NCBI GenBank assembly: GCA_034008185.1
Contig: CM067087.1
Location: 48,935,590-48,999,589 of the forward strand
Direction: 5' to 3'
DNA length: 64,000 nucleotides
Source: Gorsachius magnificus
Lineage: Eukaryota; Chordata; Aves; Pelecaniformes; Ardeidae
Within the stretch, counting starts at the first letter, position 1; each line of letters starts with the position of its first letter. Below the pieces are notes generated by a model. That model searched no databases and was not told the DNA's origin. It saw only the letters and a program-made list of their open reading frames with translations. The position numbers were made by a program, and so were the translations under genes. Below, one piece after another: positions 12,156-22,838 of the stretch.

Positions 12156-12703
12156 TGTCGTGGCTTAACCCGGCTGGCGGCTCAGCACCACGCAGCCGCT
12201 CGCCCCCCCCCCCTGCCCTCAGTGGGGTGGGGGAGAGAATCGGGGGGGGGGGGGGGGGAAGTAAGACCTGTGGGTTGAGATAGAGATTATTACTATTACA
12301 ACAGTAATAATAATAATGGCAAGAGAACATACAGAATATATAAAACAAGTGATGCACAATGCAATTGCTCACCATCCGCTGACCGATGCCCAGCTGGTCC
12401 CAAGCAGCGATCACTCCCAGTCTTCCCCCCGCACCGACTAACCCCCCCAGCATGCCGTTCCATGGTCTGGAACAGCTCTTTGGTCAGTTGGGGTCAGCTG
12501 TCCTGGCTGTGCTCCCTCCCAGCTTGTTATGCCCCTGGCCGAGCAGGAGAAGCTCAAAAAGTCCTTGAGCAGTCTGAGCACTACTGGGCAACAACCAAAA
12601 CCATCGGTGTGTTACCAACATTCTTCTGGTACTAAATCCAAACCACAGCACTATGCTAGCTACTATGAAGAAAATTAACTCTGTCCCAGCCGAGAGCAGG
12701 ACA
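12156..12703 (-). mobile_element. avian endogenous retrovirus solo LTR
   Basis: A 548-bp long terminal repeat on the minus strand. Read on that strand it starts TGTCCTGCTCTCGGCTGG, continues with the GAGTTAATTTTCTTCATAG block and the GGATTTAGTACC block, and later a GCATCGGTCAGCGG block. It ends TTAAGCCACGACA, so it has intact TG...CA termini. This is a familiar LTR type found in many birds; I do not assign a family name. It appears to be solo: no tRNA-complementary primer-binding site follows its 3' end and no polypurine tract precedes its 5' end, and no gag, pol or env frame lies beside it. No clear target-site duplication is visible (CCTGG versus CGGGG at the two edges). It contains a G17 run and an AT-rich near-palindrome. 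Open frames across it, such as 11980-12453, are incidental. Confidence 0.9.
12242..12258. repeat. G17 homopolymer inside the LTR
   Basis: Run of 17 G (C on the LTR sense strand) near the 3' part of the LTR, between the GATTCTCTCCCCC region and the AACCCACAGG block. Such runs are hard to sequence, so the length may be inexact. Confidence 0.93.
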
Positions 12704-13733
12704 CGGGGGGGCAGGGGATGGGGGCAGCCCTGGGGCTGCAGGTCCCCCACTGCTCCACGGGGCAGGGGACGCTGCGCGCTCCTCTGAAAAGCCTCCAGCC
12801 CCGGGTGCGTCTCACGCGCTTCCTAAACCTGGCGTTCGACTCCAGAGGAGCTGGAAGCTCTCTGCCGTGAGCCGGCTGGGAATTAGACCTGTCTTTTCCC
12901 ATGGAAGAACAGCCAAGGTTTTACAATAGCTCACATGGTGGATCAGATGAAATGTTGGGGAAAAAAGCCTTACTTTTACGTGTGTGCTTGTGCATGGGAG
13001 TGGGTGGCTGGGGGTCCCTTGGAGAATCCAGTGTCTAGGAGAGCAAATGAAAGAGCATGGGTTTGGCACCTTAGCCGGCTTTCTGGAAACTCCTGTCCCA
13101 TTTGGAATTTTGCAAAGCTGGAGAGGGGAGGGAGGCCAGGCAGCGGAAAGGTAAGGGGCACTGGAAACCTGGGGAATTGTCCCTGGCACCCTGCTCTTCC
13201 CCTCACTCCTTCCTGTTGCTTCCAGAGGAGAGCCTCTGGAAGACTTCTGTGCTTTTAATAAGGAGGGAGATGAACAGGAGCGTTGTATCTGGGGAAATCA
13301 TTTGGGTTTGCAGTTATTTATTTTTTTCCTGTTAAATTTAAATGTTTCCCACAGAATTTTTCAGTCGTGCAAGCGCAGCACTTCTGATTAGGAAATTATC
13401 ATGGGAGACAATTTCTCAGCTCAGTTTTGATTATCCACCAGTGAATTCAATGTAGCTCACTAAAATGTGAGGGTTTCAAGAAGTAGAAAAGTACGCTCAG
13501 GTGGCTGGAGTTGTTGCATCAGATACATCCTCATTTCCCCTGGAAAGCCTGGCTCTCCATGCCTTGTCCTCCAAAACACACGCCCCGGGTTCTCAAAGGC
13601 ATTCCCTCTTCCCGTGTTTCCTGAGCATCACTGCTGTACGGTCAGCCTGTGCCTCATCCCTAAGGGCCATGGCATCGGCAGTGTGATTCAAGGGGGTTAA
13701 AGGATCGAAAATAAAGTACCACGGATTTGACCT

Positions 13734-13757
13734 GGGGGGGGGGGGGGGTTTGGGGGG
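13734..13757. repeat. G15-TTT-G6 run
   Basis: Fifteen G, three T, then six G. It is quadruplex-capable on the plus strand and prone to length error in assemblies. It lies in otherwise ordinary sequence. Confidence 0.93.
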
Positions 13758-14138
13758 AAGACAAAAAGGTAGAGTTTCTGAACATTAAAAAATACTATAG
13801 GATAAAAATATGCAGCCTGAGAAATGCCAGAGCTAAGCTACAAGTGGGAGTAAGGTTACACGGAGGCATCTTGTTGCTCCTGTGTTAGACATGGGAAAGA
13901 ATTCAGACCTCTGAGAGACTTTGAGGAAGTGATTTTGGGTTCACGCACTGCAGTTTGATATTATCGTTGTCAGGCTGATCTACTGCATCTAGGAGAGCGT
14001 TAGGTATCATCACAGCAGATTATATCTCATTACCTCGGAATACTGATCATTGCATTGGTATTTTCTTGTTAATATGAGTGTTATTGCTGGAATATTAAAT
14101 GTGAGCAGAGAATATAAACTGTGACAATCAGTATTAGA

Positions 14139-14158
14139 AAATCTTTGATGAAAGATTT
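14139..14158. other. short hairpin overlapping a TCF/LEF-type site
   Basis: AAATCTTT, loop GATG, AAAGATTT: a perfect 8-bp stem. CTTTGAT within it matches the TCF/LEF consensus on the minus strand (ATCAAAG). It sits in an AT-rich block (13930-14180). Confidence 0.5.
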
Positions 14159-14482
14159 AATTAGCAGAACGACACCTTTCTTAAAGAAAATATTTCATGT
14201 TTATTTGTTACTACTGTACCGGTACCTCCATTTACCTTCTCTCTTTAAGCTTAATGGTAGGACGTGCCATTTGAATTTAACTGGAAGGGCCTTAAGCAGC
14301 AACTACTTTGATCAAAACTAATTAAAGTAAGCTTGTTATTAAGTGTTCGTCTTGCTGCTTGGTACGCTGTGCTTGCCCAAACCCAGCTGCCGAGCGGGTT
14401 GGTTTAGGAGGCCTTTTCTCTCCCTCGGGATGCAGGGAGCGGTATCTGTGTAGCGGTGGGTCGTGGCTCAGAAGCGGGCGTT

Positions 14483-14528
14483 GGGGGGGTGAAGAAGGTT
14501 GCCATGGGGGGGTGAAGAAGGTTGCCAT
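14483..14528. repeat. perfect 23-bp tandem duplication
   Basis: Two identical 23-bp units, 14483-14505 and 14506-14528. Each is a G7 run followed by TGAAGAAGGTTGCCAT. Perfect identity points to a recent duplication or slippage event anchored on the G runs. Each copy carries GTTGCCAT, half of an RFX-type X-box palindrome. Confidence 0.97.
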
Positions 14529-15240
14529 CTCTCAGACCTAAAGGATTTCAAAGGCTGCAAGCTGAACAGAAACTCTTTTAATTTCATGCCACCCATCTTG
14601 TTTTCGTGGTGACCCATGAAAATTGACACAAGGCGGCGGTACGCCAGCGCTTCTCAAAGGAAAATCAGTTTATTACTAGAGCTTTGGGAACTCGGAAAAA
14701 AGCCATGGGAGCAAGCTTTATTTCTCTCTTTCAGCCAGCAGAAAGTTTCCCAGGTTTATAATCTAGCGTAAAGCGGAGAAAGGTCTGTGCAGTGCAGAGT
14801 GCACCGGAGGGTGGCTGCGCCCAGGGCATCCGCTCCATTTTGGGCCAGGTCATGCCCCGGCCAGGCTCGGTACCAGTAGAAATACGCTGCATTTGTATCG
14901 CCTGTGCTTTTCCCCGCCCATTGTGGTCCCTCCCTTAGGTTTACCTCTGAAAGCTAAACAAGCAGTGGGTGATGGCCGGCAGACAGCACTGCGGAGCTGG
15001 GCTGGTTTTTGGTAGCTTGCAATGCTCAAGTGCCCAGGCGAGAGCGTGCAAAGCAGCCCGGGGCCGGAGCTTGGACCCAAACAGCCTCACCCTCCTTCCT
15101 CCCCACGCCCACTCGCCAGGGCCTTCGGCTGTGCCCTCCCCGCGCCAGCCCTTCCTTACTTCACCTAAGGCTTTTTTTGGGAAAAGGAAGTCTCTAGCCT
15201 CCTGGCCGATGGGAAATGGGGATAGACAGAAGAGCACGGT

Positions 15241-15720
15241 AGTAGCTTTCCACCTCACCCGTACAGCAGCCCTCCCTTTCTGGGCTCTCGCCTCGCCTGT
15301 CCGGGTTGTTTCTGGTTCGTGTGGCCGCAGAGACGTCAGGGCAGACCCTCCAAGCGGGTGGGCGGTTGGGACTGGATGGTGGCTGGGGTGCAGCTCGTCC
15401 TGGGTGGAAAACAGCGTCGCCCGCGCTCTTGTCAGCACCACGGCACGCAAACCCGCGCGAAATGTTTGCTGTAGAGAAATCTCCAGCGGCAACGAGCGTG
15501 CGTGGTCTCTGTCCTGGAGGCTGCGGGCCCTCCGAGCCGAGGGGCAGATCCTGCTGGGTGCAGAATGCAAGGCTTCCCCTCCCCAGCAGCCTACAGCGTG
15601 CAGGGCGACGAGCCAGCCTCGTGGTGCCGGGTGCCCCCACGTTCTCCATCCCGTCCGCCGTGACGGAGGGTGCTCAGGATCACGCTGCGCTGCGAGGGAT
15701 TAAGCCTGTCATCTCTTCTG
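15241..15720. promoter_or_regulatory. CpG island
   Basis: 39 CpG in 480 bp with about 60% GC, observed/expected near 0.9. Four overlapping ORFs on both strands (244, 209, 176 and 151 codons between 14941 and 15836) are open together, which is what GC-rich DNA with few stops gives; none has a recognisable domain. The island is the best single candidate for an unannotated transcription start, but no exon or splice chain could be followed from it. Confidence 0.5.
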
Positions 15721-15836
15721 GTTTTTTCAGAAAGAAAAAAATCACCACTGAGAGTCTCCGAGAGCCTCTGGTTTTTAATGATCCATCCGTACCTTTCCAT
15801 TGTGTTCCGCTGGAGAAGATGTTTAATTTATTTTAA

Positions 15837-18800
15837 AAGATCTGGGGTGTTCAGCGAGCCCCGTTTGCACATTTCTCGTGGCATAGCCAGCATTCCCAGC
15901 AAGGGCAACTTCTTAGCATGGCAGGCTACAGAACAATGCAGCTTTTTTTCTTTGCCCCTCTTTCTCCCAAGGAACACAAGTCTCCTGGAGAAGAGAGCAT
16001 CTCTCATTATATAAAAAACGTGTGAGCCTGGCTATGTGTACCCTACAGGTGGGAAATACCAACTTTAATAAAAATGAGCCGTTCCAGGCGTGGGTGCTGT
16101 AAGTCTGGTGGCAAAACTGATTGTCCCCATGGCTGAAAATGCATGAAGGAAACAAGTGTTTTCGGGGGGAAAAGACAGGGTTCCATTTAATCTGTAGAGA
16201 CATTGCAGCTTTAACTCCTTAGGGCAGGAGAGGGCTGCCTGCGAGGTGCGTGAACCGTGCTTTTAGCGGGGGAGCCCGGCTCCCTGGCCCAAGCTTGTTA
16301 GTGCTGCTGCAGCAGAAGTGATAACAAACTCTCCTTTGTCTTAAGTTGCTATCTACAAATTCTCCCAGGGAGAAACAAATCGCACCACCACCAAACCCCC
16401 ACCAGCCCAAGATACCAAACCCTCGCTATTTTCGCATGTGAAAATCCCCTGAGAGAAATATTTTGTATTGCTACTGTAGATAGAGTGCATGTACTCAAGA
16501 ACAAAGAGGGCTTAAGAAGAAGACATGGTGAATATATAATAACTCTGAATAAATACGGTAAGTCCTCTCTTGTTTCTTTGCAAGTGCTTTTCAAGAAGTG
16601 AATAATAGTAAAGCTCTCCAAGTCACTTAGGGTCTGAGCCTGCAAATATCTACTCATATGAGTACTTCTTACTCATGTAAGTAGTCCCATTGAAGTCTGT
16701 AAACCTGCTCATGTGAGTAAGGCTAAACAAGTTCAGGGTCTAAAACACTGTGGGGGAGACAAAAGCATATACAAGTGCAGCCCTAAGACTCTTCAGACAT
16801 GGAGCAGCAAAAGATTTATCTGAGGCTTCCAATGTAAAGCCTTGTAAATTAGTAGGAAGATCTAAAAAATCAGGCCGCCGCTGCATTGGGAAGCAATGGA
16901 GCTCTCTTAATATGGGGATATAGGGCTAATGTGATGGAAAGACTTAGGTGCAGCGTGTCGTCTAGCAGTTGTGTTCTGTACTCCTCGCAAGCAGGGCAGT
17001 AGCTGGAAGTCTAGCGAGCAAATAATTATAGTAATCGAGTCAGGATGAAACAAAGGAGAGGCCGTTATTCCAGCAACCGGCCAAGGGAACAAAAGTTTGG
17101 CGGGGTTTCCGAAGGCGAGTGGGATTTACCCCATCATGTGGGATATAAACTTTGATGCATTTAAATTGTTTTGCAGACTTGTTTGCTTCTACTTTTTAAA
17201 TAACCTTTGACGAGAAATAAACTAATATTGACTATCAATTTAGCAGATTAAATTTTGGGCAGCAAGAAATGGAAATCTGCGCAAAGCCAGGGCGCGCTTT
17301 TCTTCCATACTTGCCAATATAAAAATGATCTGTGGTGGAATCCTTCTGCCCCACGTTCAGTCTGATGAGGCGAGGGATGCAATTCTTCCCATGCTAAAGC
17401 CAGAACTGTAGAAGGAGCAAACTCTCCTCTCACGGGCTCTTTGGGGAGGCTCTGGCTCTGGGACCCCGCACACCTTGCACCCATGGGGACTGCAGGCCGG
17501 CCGTGCGCGTCTCCTGCCGACCCTTGCTGTAAGTGAGGCTTTAACCTTCAATAGAAAAGCTTGGCCAGCTTTGTCTGATTCCTGATGAATATGTGATGCA
17601 GCCTCGAGGTGTTTTGGGGTAAGTAGTAAGGAATCTGCCTGGCTGGCCACCTTGTCTGCTTTGCACCCTGGGTAGGGTTGGCCATGTGAGTATAGGAAGG
17701 GCATGGTCCAAGGGTCAGTTTTCTTCCAGTTGGTAAACCTGTGTCCTAATCTCCATTTTGCAGGAAGGGAAAGTGAATTTTAGAGAAATTAAGGCCTAAT
17801 GTCATGAGAGTCAATGGGAAATAAACAGAAGATGGTATTTTGGGGGATCTGCCCCAAGCGATTTCCTCAGGGTGAACCATGAAGTTTCTCCAAAAGGAGG
17901 AGGCCTGTGACCCATCCTGATGGAGACCCAGCTCTTGCCTTGTGCTTGCCTTACGGTACCACTTACCTTTCAGGTGGGTTTGCCTCCCGCTTACCGGGCT
18001 GCTCTTCAGCAAAAATCTCTCGATGTTTGGACATGGGTGGAAATGTTGGGCAGTGTTGCTGCTCCGTTGCCATCAGTTCCATGTTCTTTTGTAACTTGTA
18101 TAATTTTTAGAAATTTTTAAGCAAGGCTGAGGGAGTCTCACCCTTCTGCTGAAAGTGCCAAGCTACTGTCGTGTTGTTTCCATCACCATTGCGTTGGCTG
18201 TGCTCGAGGTCCCTTTTTCCTGGTCAGTGAAGTTGTCCTGGATTTTCTTTTCCCAAAGGCAGAATTTTATTCAATAACCTGGACATTTCTGTGAAATTTG
18301 ACTTGAAATTCCTTGATTCACTGGGATCAGATCCTGTACCTGAAATACTGAGAAAGCCAGCTAGGGCAGAGAAGCTTCTCGCAAAAATTAGGGGTGATAA
18401 AAATGCCTGTATCCAGGCTGTTCCCAGGAGCCCAAAGAAGTTTGCCTGCCTGATTCGTAATGCCGTAGATTGGACCCTTTGGACTTCGGTTTTGCCATTT
18501 TAAAGCCAGCGGTATTTATATGAAGTTAACGGGGTTCCTACCAGTGCAAAATCTGTCCTCTCCTCTTTCAGATTTTCAGAGAGATTTCATTTTTGTGCCT
18601 TTTTTTTCTTTTTTTCCCCCAAAGAAAAAAAGAAACATTTAAGGGGGGAAAATAGAGATAAGAAAGCCCGTGAAGAAATACTGTTTCTAAGTAATGTACT
18701 TTTTTCAATGACAGCTTAGTATTTTTGTTAAACGGCACCACTTTCAGCTTTCAAAAAGGTTTAGCCAACAGTGCTCACACTGCTTTCGACAAGGTAAACC

Positions 18801-20237
18801 TTCCCCACCCGTTATAACCTTTAGGTCATTCCAATCATGTTATTTCTCCCATAATGCCAGAAGTAATGGAGTAGGCAGGAAGTGAAAGTAGAAGTTATAC
18901 AGCGCTGCTCTCCGGCCTTTTGTTTGCTTGTCTATAACTACCTTAAACTACTTCCTTCTCATCATTATAACAATGGGATGAAATGGTTCTTTATAAATGG
19001 CCATGAAGTAAAGGCAGGCTGCAAAGGCTTCTGTAACCTATTATTATGACCTTTCTCTCATCAGTAATTGTTTAGCAATTTGTACCTGAAAAATCCAAGC
19101 TGCCTGTAATGTGCCACGCAAGGTGTGGTGAAAGGGCTTTGGAGACAGCTAGAATAATTATTAAATACCAAGGTGGTACAAGGCAGCGAGCCTAAGCAGC
19201 ATGAAAAGGCAGTGGAAGATTGAATAACGAACGCATCTCCAAACGCATTAGGCCCTGGCTTGTTTTGGTGGAAGAAATGCACGGAGTTTAACACGGAGGG
19301 GTGCTGATGCCGAGCCTGGATTTGCTTCGTTACGGAAAAGCCATGCCAGACCTGGTGTAATTCCGCCACAGGTTTCTGTGGGCAGAAACCAGACTGGGCA
19401 AAATCAGGGTGTGTCTCGGGAGTAGCAGGAGCACAGAGCCCCGAAATGCCCCAGTGCTTTGCCCGTAAGCCACAGGGTCTGTGGTAAGCACTGCTTCAGC
19501 GTCGGGGCCCACCGATGTGTTCGGATTAAGGCTGCAAGCAGCCTGACCTTCCCGAGACTCCTTCAGCTGGTCTCTGGGGGCAGATATAATACCAATAATG
19601 GTATTTTTTCACTGACTTTTGAGCATGGCAGCTGATGGAGCTGTCCTTGCGGCTGGAGATGGCTCAGGGCCAGGCACGGTAGGGATGGGCGAGGGTTAGG
19701 CAGGATGGATGCCGGGAAGCGCCCGTGGGCTGCGCGCGCTGCCGTCTCTCCAGTCCTGTTGTGATTGTAGTAAGGTCTTTTGCTTATGTTTTGGAACCGA
19801 AAAGTAAACCTTCTGAAGTGTCCAGAGTTTGCCTTGGGCTGGATCATTTGAGGTATTTTGTCCAAGTCTTCCTTGTCCCAGGTCTGGCCACTCGCTGTAT
19901 TGTGTGGTTTGGCTTTTGCTGGCCCTTTTCCCGTACCCGTTAGTGTTTGCCCGGCGAGTGCCAAGGCTTTCATTCTTCCTTCCCTGAATGGCTCCAAATT
20001 TGCATCTCCTGCAAACAGCCCAGCTGCTGGAGTCGCGCTGGTGGCGAACGGCTGACGCGCTGTTTGTACACACTTCTTCTGGGGTCGCAACTCACTCCTT
20101 GGCTATGCAGAGAAAATAATATTGCTTGACTTTCTTTTTCACACTCTTGGCTTTTTTTTAAATTCTTCCTTTTAAAATATTTTGACAGATTTTTCTAGTT
20201 TTGTGCCTTTGGCAACAGCCGATGTTGGCTTATCTCT
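15837..20237. other. gene-free unique sequence with one MITE-like repeat
   Basis: Frames of up to 175 codons (19563-20090, minus) are open but carry no recognisable domain. The block at 18690-19110 is AT-rich, low in CpG and looks like unique regulatory DNA. No RNA gene was seen. Confidence 0.58.
16629..16745. mobile_element. ancient palindromic MITE-like repeat
   Basis: About 117 bp of a pattern common in bird and reptile genomes. It runs GGGTCTGAGCCTGCAAATA, then a perfect 14-bp palindrome TACTCATATGAGTA, then TTACTCATGTAAGTAGTCCC, ATTGAAGTCTGTAAACC, TGCTCATGTGAGTAAGGCTAA, and a terminal CAGGGTCTAAA that mirrors the start. The two halves are diverged inverted copies around a CCCATTGAAGTC core. 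The layout suggests a small non-autonomous DNA transposon. The family assignment is from memory of the consensus pattern, not from a search. Confidence 0.6.
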
Positions 20238-20340
20238 TTAGTTGGGCTTTTCTTCATTAGGGTTTTGAACGCCGTCAGCCTGGGTGGTTAACGAGGGACA
20301 GGAGCGCAAAGAAACAGCCATGAAGATGGGGTGAGCAAGT

Positions 20341-20620
20341 GGCGGTGGAGCTCTCCGGCAGGGAACTGCTGTGCGTGCCCTCTCCTGGCTGGAAGCAGCC
20401 AGCTCAGGCCGTACGCCATGCTGCCCGCGCCGCTCTGGAGCCCAGCAGCGAGGGATGACATGGAGATCGATGCAGCAAACCAGACTGGGCTCTTCCTCCC
20501 TAACCTCAGCTACCGGCACTGCACGCTCCGGGCTTCCTGCCCCCCCGGCACGTCTTTTCCAACCCGCTCCCCCCGGCCCCAAGTCTGGCAGGAGGCTGCT
20601 GGTGGGGTGACGGGTCCCTC
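20341..20620. promoter_or_regulatory. GC-rich, weakly CpG-rich region
   Basis: High GC continues to about 21060 with CpG observed/expected only around 0.6, borderline for an island. Overlapping ORFs at 20238-20753 (minus, 171 codons) and 20658-21110 (plus, 150 codons) lack domains. It is treated as GC-rich non-coding DNA. Confidence 0.28.
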
Positions 20621-21109
20621 CCAGTGTCAGGCTGCTGGTTAGCGTGGTCACCCCCCCGTGGGTGCTGGTGTCCTCCCTCCTGTGCAGAGCCTGCTGCCGC
20701 AGCCGATGGAGACCTGGGGGAGGAGGTTCCGGGATCCAGCTCGTCCTTCCCAAATCAGGATCGCTGCAGGTTGCTACACTGTGGGCTGGCCACCGGCCCC
20801 GCGAGCCTCACTCCCGGGGGCTTCGCAGGATAACTTTATCCGAGCCCTCACGTGGCTTTTCCAGATTGCTTCCTCCTCTTCCTTCTCCAGGAGGAAACGT
20901 TGTTGGTCAGATCCCGGCTGCGGTGCGGTCACGTGCATCAGCAAAGGGGCTGTCACTGGTGTGTTATCCGTGTCGTGGTGGCCGCCAGGTCTTGGGGCTC
21001 CGGCTGTAGCAGAAACACAGAAGGAGAAGGTTGGTTCTTGCCCCAGAGCTCGGCACTGTCCCACCCAGCGGGGCAGGTTTGACGCTCGCCCTGCCATTCA
21101 CCTGCCTTA

Positions 21110-21263
21110 GAATCATAGAATCACAGAATGTTTTGAGTGGGAAGGGACCCCTAGAGGCCACCCAGCCCAACCCCCCTGCAGGAGCAGGGACACCTTGAAC
21201 CACATCAGGTTGCTCACAGTCCCGTCCAACCTGGCCTGGAATGGTTCCCAGGGATGGGGCCTC
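21110..21263 (-). mobile_element. CR1 LINE, 5'-truncated 3' tail (antisense)
   Basis: Roughly 150 bp of CR1 3' end in reverse orientation. It begins with AATCATAGAATCACAGAAT, followed by the GGGAAGGGACC block, CCCAGCCCAACCCCCCTGCA, GCAGGGACACCTTGAACC, and the AACCTGGCCTGGAATGGTTC block ending at GGGATGGGGCCTC. The order and wording are the standard antisense CR1 tail of birds. No open reading frame of the element survives. Divergence is modest, so this is one of the younger repeats in the window. The right-hand limit, where similarity to the family is lost, is approximate. Confidence 0.9.
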
Positions 21264-21419
21264 AATTCATTAATACCTTCGTTAATACCTGAGGGCAGAG
21301 CATCGAGGGATCGGCCCCGTGTGTTTTGCTGCATCCTACGGGAGGGGGAGAGGTTTCGTGGTTGCCCTTGTTGGCATTATCGGCTTGCAAGGACAGCATT
21401 CAAACCTCGCAGGGCCAGC

Positions 21420-21570
21420 TTGGTGCTCCTGCCCCGCAGAGCTGGAGCGGGGCGAGACGCGCAGCCCGCGGGGCGCCGGGCCCTGGGGTGAGGCGCCTGA
21501 CTCGCCGCTGCTGGTCCCTGGGGGGGACGTGGTGGCCTTGATGCCCCAGAGACGGCTGCCTTTTAGTGTC
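21420..21570. promoter_or_regulatory. short CpG-rich patch
   Basis: About 15 CpG in 150 bp, including GAGACGCGCAGCCCGCGGGG. It lies 160 bp right of the CR1 fragment at 21110-21263. It is short, and no promoter elements were identified. Confidence 0.33.
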
Positions 21571-21899
21571 ACGGGCGCTGTGATGGTTGTATAGCATTTA
21601 TTTCACTCTCTGGAGAAAAAACAAAAGCTGTGACTTAGCAAACCAGCATATTCTGTACTGTTATTTAGCCTAACCTGCCCGATGTCGCGTTACCTTTGGC
21701 AAGGGAGCAGCCAGATAAATCCAGCTAAACGTGTAAGCTGAGCCGATCGATGTGTCCGCAGAGCAAAGCAAGCGCCAGTTTTTCTCTCTTTCCCCGGTGC
21801 TTTATTTATCAACCTTTTACACCAATTTCTTTCTGCTTTCAAATCCCAAAGGAGTGATGATGGAGAAGGATTTTCTTATCTGCTGCTGAAGAGAAACTG

Positions 21900-21944
21900 A
21901 GGCCCTAATCCTGCAAATATTTATTCCTGGGCTTAACTTTAAAA
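21900..21944. mobile_element. fragment of the same MITE-like repeat family
   Basis: AGGCCCTAATCCTGCAAATA followed by TTTATTCCTGGGCTTAACTTTA matches the terminal half of the palindromic repeat family also seen near 16.65 kb (terminal GGCCCTGATCCTGCAAA, then a GCTTAACTTTA block). Only one arm remains. It is short and diverged, so moderate confidence. Confidence 0.5.
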
Positions 21945-22468
21945 TTAAGGCTGTTCATTAATCGTGGCAAGACCAGAAGACAATTTATCTTTCAGAAGAG
22001 TCCACCCAACCTCCTCTCGGTGGGACAGGGCTGCTCTTGCCCGCACAGATGCAGTCAGGTCCGACCATTTCACGTGGCTGCTCTTCGACCCCGCTCAGTT
22101 TGCTTCCAGCTCATAGGAAAGCGGTGGGAAAGGTCGCTCCATGAAGTTTTAAATTTGTGTAGGAATGTTGGTGGATTCCTTGAAATTCAGCGGAAAGCTT
22201 AGTTTTTAAGTTGGGCATTCCGAGTACCAAATTAAGCTGTCAGGATGCGAAGTGATCCGGGGGAAGATGCGTACGAGCGCTCTGGCAGGCGCCCGCGTCC
22301 CTTCCCTCTCCGTGCTGCCTGGTAAGGCTTAACAGCAGAACTAGGGGCTGGGAATTACATTTTAGTAATTCTTTTCTAGTTATGTCAGATTTCTAGCATG
22401 CTATTAGAGACATATGTGTCATCCTCACCATCACCCAACATATCATTGCTGTTTCAAACTGTTACCAG

Positions 22469-22504
22469 AGCTGTTGACACAGAATATTGTGTCTGTCGAC
22501 AGCT
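22469..22504. other. stem-loop with 10-bp stem
   Basis: AGCTGTTGAC at 22469-22478 pairs with GTCGACAGCT at 22495-22504, all ten positions if one U-G pair is allowed. ACA/TGT can extend the helix after a 4-nt bulge, leaving a GAATAT loop. It lies in AT-rich unique sequence rich in TGACAG/CTGTCA-type motifs, the core of TALE (MEIS/PBX) sites. It is too short for a normal microRNA precursor. Confidence 0.6.
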
Positions 22505-22816
22505 CCAATTAGTTGGCGTGTCTGACTACTGACAGCACAGTCTACTTTTGTTTATGAAGATGGTGTGAGCTGTATCTCACTCTCGCAACCTCCAGTGGCA
22601 GACAGATGGATAGAACTATATAATCATCAACGGAAGCGGGTGATATTCTGTCTTCACAAATCATCATGTGGAGCAGAACCAACGGCCTTTTGTCTGCTTT
22701 CAGAAATGACTGCAAGATTCCTCCCATCTGTCAAGTTATGAGGATGAATATGTATAAAATACATCAGATATATATGCGGGGTTTTGTATTGGGGGCTTTT
22801 TTTTTTTTGTTTGACT

Positions 22817-22838
22817 GGGGGGCGAGGGGGAAGGGGGG
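22817..22838. repeat. G-rich tract, quadruplex-capable
   Basis: G6, CGA, G5, AA, G6 in 22 bp, just right of a T-rich run (about 22797-22808). Long G tracts with loops of 2-3 nt can form a G-quadruplex on the plus strand. Confidence 0.8.

Larger units (their letters stand above)
12704..14482. other. gene-free sequence right of the LTR
   Basis: GC-moderate sequence to about 13260, then AT-rich. Overlapping frames at 12812-13258 on both strands (up to 125 codons) lack domains. The block 13930-14180 is a candidate regulatory element (see findings). Confidence 0.58.

Noticed and set aside
14969..15703. 244-codon plus-strand open frame, with 209-, 176- and 151-codon frames overlapping on both strands
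   Set aside because: All lie on a CpG island where stop codons are scarce. No domain, signal peptide or transmembrane segment was recognised, and several frames are open at once.
22469..22504. microRNA precursor interpretation of the stem-loop
   Set aside because: The stem is about 13 bp with a 4-nt bulge, shorter than the roughly 22-bp or longer stem of metazoan precursors.
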